Positions 57,248 through 64,000 of a stretch of DNA of 64,000 nucleotides are shown here, piece by piece; position 1 is the stretch's first letter; each line of letters starts with the position of its first letter. The notes beneath the pieces are model-generated. The model made no database searches and had not been told where the DNA came from. It worked only from the letters and a program-made list of their open reading frames with translations. The stretch spans positions 482,434,400 to 482,498,399 of the forward strand of contig CM077115.1 in assembly GCA_039619475.1 (NCBI GenBank), read 5' to 3'. Position numbers and translations under genes: made by a program. Origin of the DNA: Icerya purchasi. Its lineage: Eukaryota > Arthropoda > Insecta > Hemiptera > Monophlebidae.

Positions 57248-57749
57248 TCCTAGATTTTGCTTACGGCTTCGCTCTTGTGTTAATACCCGCTTAGATATTT
57301 AATTTTTTTTCGCTTTTAAAACAGGAAATGTGTATTTTTACTAAAAATTTATTTCCCATATTCATTCTTAACTAAAACAAAGTTTTGAATAGAGACTAGA
57401 ACAGTCGGTGGGAATTTAAGGTATGAATGTAAAGTTAGTATTTCCAATAGCAATGATGAAAACTCCTGTTCCAGGATTCTTTAATCATTTTCGCGTAATT
57501 TAAATTTTTGAAATATCATTTTTTTATTAACATTAGTAATACAAAACACAGTTACTGAATTGTGGAAAAAATTTATAAAGAGCATTTTTTATATAAATTA
57601 TAAACTTTTACGTAGCTATTCAATATTAACATAAATACAGCTGTTTCCCGCGATTTCTATTTTTAATTTTTTAAATTTTTTTCCTGAAATACTTTATTAG
57701 AGTAAGATCGCAGTTAATCCTTAATAATGCTTTAAATCATCGGTTTTTT

Positions 57750-58985
57750 TATTTCTTCTCCATCGTTCCATTTTGCTCGTACCATTCGCTAATTCGCTTG
57801 CTTTCTTTGCACTTTAAACGTAATCTTTGACCAAATATGAGTATCATTCTTCAAATTCCCACTGCTTTCGTCATTACAATCATCTCTTTTTTATTCTTTT
57901 TTCATTATTCCATTTTCCCCATATCATTCGTTTATTCTCCCCCCCCCCCCAATAGGTTCGTCAACATGTACATTGGCCTAAGAACATTGAAAAGAAGACA
58001 TGGTTTTAAATCATTATATCTCAATTATTCCGTCATTTTTACTGATGGGTCTAAGAGGGCTGGTGAGGTTGGTGCCGCCTTTGTTTTTCTTTCTCATAAC
58101 TATAAACTTCCTTCCTGCTGTTCTATATTTACTGCTGAATCTGCTGCCATACTTCATGCAATTCGTTTTATCTCTTTCTGTTCTTTCCTCTCGCGGATAA
58201 ATTTCTTTTAATATCTGAAAGTGCCTTGCAGACGATTTCTTCTTCTTTACCGTTGCCCTCTTTTGAACCTTCCATTCTTCTTATTCGCAATCTAATTAAT
58301 GAATTATTCCTGTTCCATTCTAAATCTATTCTGATTTCCTAGTCATGCTGAAATTGAGGGTAATGAGGTGGCTGATTCTTAGGCTTACTCAGGACCTTAT
58401 CCTCTTCATAAATTTCCCGCTCACAATATTAATCATATTTCCCGGCAGTACCATATTACATTATGGAAGGATATTTATTTTTCCCTTTTCTCCAATCCGA
58501 ATTTATCTTTCCATCCAGCCTTTACCTTCTCTGAACAGTTGGTTTGGCAAGTTTCCTTCTCTTTGTCGCCCCCTAATCACTGCCATATGTTGACTTTGTT
58601 TCGGTCATGCCTTTCTCCCTTCGTCACTTTTTTTCGCGTTTCCCTCGCCTTTTCTCCGCGGTGTCCTCTTCATATCCAAAAGATTCCTTTTTTCTGTGTG
58701 ATGTCAATCATGTTTTCTTCGAATGTTCCTTACTTTCTTCAGATCGTTCTCTCTTCTATTCTCAGCTTTTAGATCTTGGTCTTCCTACTCCATGCAATGT
58801 GACTCTTATGTTCTCTTATTTCCTTTCTTGTCAGTTGTTCCTATTCTAGCGTCTTTCATTCATTCTGCCTCGCACCAGATTAAAATCTGGTATGTTATGC
58901 TCTTTTTAAGCTATTGGATTTCTTGGTTGATTGGGCTGTTGCTCTTCGTTAGCGTACCTAAAAAAATTTAAAAAAAAAAAACAAA
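57750..58985 (+). mobile_element. Family A LINE, copy 3 (RNase H and 3' end)
   Basis: The pyrimidine-rich sense strand is on +. From about 58020 the frame reads SVIFTDGSKRAGEVGAAFV (Asp), CSIFTAESAAILHAIRFI (Glu), then in a shifted frame LLISESALQTI (Asp replaced by Glu) and AEIEGNEVADS. Downstream are a RFGHAFLPSSLF-type block after a shift, and a knuckle remnant CDVNHVFFECS (58697-58729). An A-rich tail at 58961-58990 ends it. A stop and frameshifts make it inactive. Its tail abuts the opposite-strand copy 4. A C run lies at about 57941-57950, upstream of the RNase H. Confidence 0.82.
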
Positions 58986-58990
58986 AAAAA

Positions 58991-60430
58991 TCATTTACTT
59001 CTATTCCGGAGTGACCAGGAATCCATAAGAAATCAATCTAGATTAAACAAGAAACAAAGAGATCTTGAATCAAGAAACGTATAAAAAGGATTACGTAATC
59101 GGTTGAGTGGAAAGGCAGAGCAATGTCCTGTAGCACGCTCTGAAAATCTGATAGAATAAGGATATTACGAGAAATGCTTGAATATCTGATGAAGGGAAGG
59201 GCATGTAGGATAGTAATGGACTCGGTACAGAAGATTGAACAGAAGGGGGGAAGTTTAAAGGAATTAGAGTGATTTAAGGAAGGGCAAACAAAGGCTGCGC
59301 CAACTCCACTTGGATCCTTGGAACCGTCAGTGTAAATTGTAACGTGGTTAGTAAAAATTCTGATTTAACGACATGGTGTAGAACGAGTTTAGGGGGAACA
59401 GGAGAATAAAAACAATTAATTGGATCAAGGAAAAAGAAAAATTGAAGGAAAAATATGGGAGCTTATTGTAAGTGTAGATACAAGTGGATGGTGAAAATTG
59501 AAGGACTCGAGTAGAAATAAGAGACAGAATTGGTGTTTTATTGACGGCTAAATCGCCATTCACGTAGGATGAGGGAATACGAAAGAAGAAGTGATAGGCA
59601 GACGTTTAATGAGAAAGCGGTAACCTAAATAGGAAAGCTGAATAAAAAGTGGAGAAATATGGATTTCAGCTTGAATAACAGGGATAGGAGATCCGAGCTT
59701 CAAGACAAAGACGGAGGCAAGTATTTTGGACGCGATCGAGCTTGGAAATTTGCTTTCCAAGCTCGATCGCGTCTAAAATACTTGCCTCCATCTTTGTCTT
59801 GAAGCTCGGAAATCTTTGCGATTTGTAAGAGTTACCCCATAAATGTAACAGCAATAATCCGAAATGTAACGGATACAAGATTTATAGAACAAGAGCAAGA
59901 TGCATAGATCACCTCCCCAATCCGTATGTGAAAGGTACTTAGTAAGGTTGAACCTTATAAGTGGTGACACGTATATATGGTTAATGTGCTAGTGGAATGA
60001 AAGACGACTATCCCCAAAAATACTCCCAAGTAACGGAAAAAGTTACCGATGGGGATTGGACCATTATTTAAGGAGAGACTACCTAAGGAAGAGTCAAAAA
60101 GACGAAGAGTAAAGACAACAGTAGAGGATTCGTTTGGAGAGATAGAAAGATAGATATTGGATAAAGCGCTTTTCAAAATTGTTAAGAAGTGTTGTTGAAG
60201 CCGGGAATTAGCGCAGAGATACTGCGATGGGTGGAGTAAATGAGGATGTCGTCGGCGAAAAATCGGAAAGAACAGTTTATCGACAGAGAAACAGTTTCAG
60301 TAAGATAAATGTTGAAAAGAGTTGGAATAAGGCTAAAGCCCTGCAGAAATCCCCGAGAGACCAGTCTGGAAGCAGATCTGAGCGGAGAAGAGAGAATGAT
60401 GGTCCCAGATTATTCTATAAAAAAAAAAAA
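58991..60430 (-). mobile_element. Family A LINE, copy 4 (RT to RNase H; 3' truncated)
   Basis: On the - strand from 60176 it reads MKSALSNIYLSISPNESSTV, FTLRLFDSS, then FFRYLGVFLG, closely matching copy 1 (ENALSNIHLF, SSTVVFTLR, FRYLGVFLD). Next come LSHTDWGGDLCILLLFYKSC and DYCCYIYGVTL, then SKLDRVQNTCLRLCLEARIS. The low-coordinate end stops within the RNase H at FLWIPGHSGIE (about 59001-59030), directly against the tail of copy 3, so its 3' end is missing, as if copy 3 inserted into it. An inverted duplication at 59692-59810 breaks the RT frame. The 60.2-60.4 kb purine-rich part is upstream pol. An A run at 60420-60430 borders the 5' side. Confidence 0.82.
59692..59810. repeat. 57-bp inverted duplication (hairpin) inside LINE copy 4
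   Basis: The arms are 59692-59748 and 59754-59810 with a 5-base loop. They are 55/57 identical; both differences are transitions. The repeated segment encodes SKLDRVQNTCLRLCLEAR in the LINE sense, and the second arm is the same segment inverted. It breaks the RT frame between GVTLTNRK and SKLDRV. Confidence 0.95.
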
Positions 60431-61660
60431 GGGGGAAGAAAAATGCTAAATTATGAAATTTTAAAGATTAAAAAGTTCACGCAGAACATGTAATATTCTT
60501 TTAAAATATAATAGAATATTATTAATTTTAATATAATCTTCAGAGACTCGGTTCAACGATCACTAAAGACCAAATTTTGTTTCGAATTCGTCGATTTCTT
60601 AAGAGATCTTTTACTGGCTCTTTTTCTTTCCGACGCCTCCTTCCCTTAGAATATGTGTGAAAGATCAATGCGGTCCTGATTATGAAATTTTAGTTGTTCA
60701 AATGATGTTAACGACTCTGATCTTCCGGTCACTATAATGCACTGAAACTTCACACAAGACGGCCGTCGTATTTATGTTAACAAACTAATGTCACAGCTGC
60801 TCTGTATACCAGATTAGAGTGCAGTCATCTACTTGCACTATCCATTACATTTATCGTACACGTCCATCTTGCTTCCAGTCAGTTGTCGTCGGCAGAATAT
60901 TCTCTATTTATCCTGGTTGCGTTCGCGATATTCTCCACAATTATCGTAACTCATCTAAACCAGTAGTGAAGCAGAGTGGTACTTTGCAATTGTCGTAATA
61001 TACCTGCTGTTGCACGCTAGCCGTTAAAGTCGGATGAGTATTTACACGCAAACCTACCTGCACCGAACGTGTTTCTCTGTCTCTCGACCCCATACTCCAA
61101 ATTCTGCCAAGTCTGATGAAAAACACAATGTCGCGAAAACTCGTAGGTAAAGCTTCTCTTTTCATATGCACAGAGTGTTTAGGCGACGTTTTGAAAAAAT
61201 TCGCACATTTCCGAATTTTCGAGATTACCATCATTCAAGGGCTGCGCGAACCCTCCTAATTCACTCACCGACTGTAATGTTAATTACATTAGTCATTAAA
61301 TTAAATCATTCGCGTCAAAAAAGTATAATTAGCCGGTGCGCATCATTGATTCTTTCACCCACCTCTCCTGCCTCAATTATGTACATTTCCGTTGCGGTTA
61401 TGTCTAAAGAGTGAAAAAGAGAAATTTATTTCTGGCCCCAAAATTTTCGATTCAACTATTTCACGCTAACCTTTCTTGCGAGGCTAAAATGGCCGAGTTA
61501 TATACATATATATATATATTGCCCCTGCCGCTTGCTTCGCTCGTCGACCCTCACGAACAATCACTTTACTCATTCAGCCGCTCTCCGCACGTTTGACTGT
61601 TGTTTATATAACAGAGAGAAATCATGGACGGTATCATATTTTCACAGGAGTTCATAAAAT
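60431..61660. other. Intergenic stretch, no gene
   Basis: Somewhat less AT-rich than its neighbours, with overlapping open frames on both strands (60941-61234 -, 61166-61414 +) but no recognisable domain or splice structure. Confidence 0.4.
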
Positions 61661-61671
61661 AAAATAAACTT

Positions 61672-62216
61672 TTTTATGGTAAATGCTTTTATTCAAAACG
61701 CACTTGGAATGGGAAATACATTTATACATTATTATTTCGTAAAAATGAACTGAAAGGTAAAAAGCAATTTTCTCGTTATAACCAAAAATACTACATTATT
61801 CTAATGGGTGTATATGATTTTACTTTTACTATAATACTTCAATAGCAATGGAAAAAAAAAATTTCCAATTACAATAAAATGCATGATTCGAATTAAAGCG
61901 TGGAAGCATATATTCTACGCTAAAACAGCAGGCTGTTCCTAATATACATATATTTATTAATTATAAAATACAGAGTATTTTTTATGGCCAACCTTAAACA
62001 AATGGAGCACTCTTTTATTCGAACCGGGCATTTTATTGTAATTGAAATCCTTTTTTGCATATATTGAAGTATTATAGTAAAAGTAAAATTATACACACGC
62101 TCATAAGAATGCACTTTCGTTATAGCGAAACAATTATTACTTTTAAGTTCATTTTTACGAAATAATAATGTATGAATTTATTTTCTCATTCTATTGATTA
62201 AAAACATTTACCTTAA
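61672..62216. mobile_element. Foldback (long inverted repeat) element
   Basis: The left arm 61672-61882 and right arm 62028-62216 are inverted copies of about 190-210 bases with small indels and roughly 80% or better identity by eye. Shared blocks include GGTAAATG, ACATTATTATTTCGTAAAAA, TTTTACTTTTACTATAATAC and CAATTACAATAAAATGC. The spacer of about 145 bases is AT-rich and non-coding. A TA/T-rich sequence borders the right end. This is the structure of a foldback or large MITE-type DNA element. Confidence 0.8.
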
Positions 62217-62730
62217 AAAAATATATATGTATATATTTATTTATTTTTTTTTTTTATGCCGATTCCTTACATATGATATAACGTACGGATTCCTAATAAT
62301 ATATGGTACAGAAACGAGACAAAAATATTATATAAAAATCAATAACTCCGAACGGTTTGACTTATAAACTTCAAAATTAGATTATAAATTACAGTTAAAA
62401 TTCTATCTATGACTTCAAGCTAACCGATTACCCTAGGCAGCAAAAACTCCAAAAAATCGTCAAGAAATGTATGTAATGTGGAAATTAAAACGATTTCCAA
62501 AATCACCATTAAAAAATTCATAACTCATCAAAAGATAACCCTTTAAAAGTATAATTCAGAATATAATTCATAAAATCAAAAAAATTCGGTTAAAACATTA
62601 TACAGACTCCTTCTTCGGGGCCAAAAACAGCAAAAAAAAAAAAAATAAAAGTTGGGAAAACCAAAACGTATCCCAAATATAAGCATAAAGGAGCGTTTCA
62701 CGGTAAAACTATAGCCAAGCTTATAACATT
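62217..62730. other. AT-rich flank of a tandem repeat
   Basis: There is a T run at about 62247-62257 and an A run near 62632-62645. Weak similarity to the downstream repeat unit (GGGCCAAAAACAGC near 62619, GGCAGCAAAAACTCC near 62436) hints at older decayed units. Confidence 0.3.
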
Positions 62731-62734
62731 ATAT

Positions 62735-63240
62735 TTAGGCCCTCGGAGCGCCAAAAGCTGGAAATTTTTGAAAAAAACATTTTTTTTTTCCGAACTTGTA
62801 ATATATTAATGAAAAGCGATCGCTATTTGTCGTGAACGAAATCGTGTTTCATTTCCTTAACGAAACTTTCAAGGTTGGCGAAAAGTTCAAAAAAGCGCGG
62901 AAAATGACGTGTAGTCCTTCCCTTGCGGCGCGAGTATTATAGTTAACAATTTTGAACAAGGTTAAAAATATGCGCATCCCAGTATATTTCTCTAGTTCGG
63001 AGCGTCAAGGTTTTCCATTTTTTTAAATTAGACCCTCGGGACGTCGAAAGCTCAAAATTTTTTGGAAAATTTTTTTTTCCCGCGCATGAGATATATTGAC
63101 AGAGAGATCGCTCTATTTGTCGGGAATGAAGCCGTGTTTCATTTCCTTAACGAAACTTTCAAGGTTGGCGAAAAGTTCAAAAAAGTGCGAAAAATAACAC
63201 ACGTGTCTCTCCTTCTTGGTGGCGCGAAAAGTCAGATTTC
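62735..63240. repeat. Tandem repeat of about 290 bp, two units
   Basis: Unit 1 starts at about 62735 (TTAGGCCCTCGG) and unit 2 at about 63028 (TTAGACCCTCGG). Both continue GAAAGCT/AAAAGCT, then a T run with TTCCCG/TTCCG, a GATCGCT.TATTTGTCG block, and a shared core at 62844-62895 and 63134-63185 that is identical over about 50 bases. Offset is 290-293 bases. The same frame (FHFLNETFKVGEKFKK) is open across the core in both units, which may be coincidence or an old coding origin. The outer parts have diverged more than the core. Confidence 0.8.
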
Positions 63241-63250
63241 TTTGTTTTGA

Positions 63251-64000
63251 ATTTAGTATTATGTAAACATAAATTATAGTTATTTTTAACTTACATACAG
63301 AATTCTCAGCGCATGAAACATCATGCTTGACTGAACTTGTCTTTTAGTTATTACAACAAATTAAATTATTTGGTACATTATATACTTTTGAACATGTTAC
63401 ACTAGCCGCCGCTTAGGCTCGTTGATAGCCGTTTCAATCCGTGCTATAGCTTACAAACCAATCCTTAATTAATTTCGATAAACAGTAACTACTCTATAGA
63501 TCTTTAGTTTTCTTGTATGAGCGGGGTAATACGAAAATTGCGATTAGACTGTACAGAAAAACCTATTATATAAAGAGATAATTATAAAAGATCGATCTCA
63601 CCGGTCCGCTGATTTTTCTGCAGATGAAATTAATTAACGGTTTTTAACCAGTACTGAAGTATTCTCACGTTTAATAAAACCAAACTGAAAATTCATAAGC
63701 CAGAAATATCATTTCATCACACGGCTGAAACCATCTCGCTCGTGACAGGAAAATTATATCGCGTATTTTAATTACTCCCCCGGCTAATAAAAGTACTTTC
63801 CAATTACTCTTTCTGGCTTGCCGATGTTATGTGTATACAAAAAAACAGCGGGTATTGCTGCTGCAGCGACAAGGTATTTTTTGCCTTAATAGAAGGATAA
63901 AGAGAGTAACATCGTAGTGCTGTGCCTGTATAGTGTATCTGTTATGCTAAAATTGTAATATCATTTTATTAGCTTTAAAATACCTATAGATTTAGATTTT
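63251..64000. other. AT-rich end of window
   Basis: No gene or element is recognised. Confidence 0.5.

Larger units (their letters stand above)
56410..57740. other. AT-rich stretch with microsatellites
   Basis: Apart from the TAA and TA repeats listed separately, no feature is recognised. Confidence 0.45.

Noticed and set aside
62820..63250. Frame FHFLNETFKVGEKFKK conserved in both tandem units as a gene
   Set aside because: The unit is a tandem repeat, the frames break outside the core, and conservation is better explained at the DNA level.
1..64000. Bacterial-type features (operons, CRISPR, riboswitches)
   Set aside because: The window has introns, LINEs and SINE-like DNA. No direct-repeat/spacer array or Shine-Dalgarno-led gene cluster was seen.

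Overview
The window is eukaryotic and reads as an AT-rich animal genome, most likely an arthropod and probably an insect. Coding exons are short and split by GT-AG introns. Most of the rest is decayed non-LTR retrotransposons, inverted-repeat elements and microsatellites. The species cannot be named from the sequence. No bacterial operon, CRISPR array or phage module is present.

The one host gene that can be identified is a divergent transcription factor IIB on the + strand at 35.77-42.20 kb. Six exons join in frame from the zinc ribbon to a stop codon. Only a short first exon carrying the start codon was not found. Its ribbon, reader and both cyclin folds are recognisable, but it has changed far more than is usual for this very conserved factor, so it may be a paralogue. 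One intron holds a tRNA-derived SINE. Two further exon-like stretches of unidentified genes lie on the - strand (5368-5820 and 10512-10611), and weaker candidates lie at 21675 and 28376.

Mobile DNA, region by region: an RNase H fragment of an I-like LINE (2.0-2.8 kb); a small repeat-built element (7.8-8.46 kb); a decayed endonuclease/RT LINE of the type often annotated craniofacial-development-protein-2-like (13.3-15.1 kb) and a 3' fragment of a similar element (19.05-19.47 kb); LINE 'family A', recognisable by its pyrimidine-rich sense strand (16.3-18.66 kb +; 29.6-33.4 kb -, interrupted; 57.75-58.98 kb +; 58.99-60.43 kb -); a nearly complete I-like LINE with an uninterrupted 1234-codon pol (22.6-27.1 kb -) whose reverse transcriptase active site is altered; a LINE tail (34.85-35.36 kb); a decayed CR1/Jockey-like LINE with ORF1, endonuclease and RT (43.95-47.96 kb); an ORF1-only retro-insert (48.54-49.15 kb); another RNase H LINE fragment (52.2-53.4 kb); a 113-bp palindromic MITE (56.3 kb); a foldback element (61.67-62.22 kb); and a 290-bp tandem repeat (62.7-63.25 kb).

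The LINE encoded parts are endonuclease (target nicking), reverse transcriptase, RNase H and a terminal CCHC knuckle, plus an RNA-binding ORF1. The short inverted-repeat and SINE elements have no coding capacity and would depend on proteins supplied elsewhere. Stretches not listed as genes are AT-rich and show nothing beyond low-complexity tracts.
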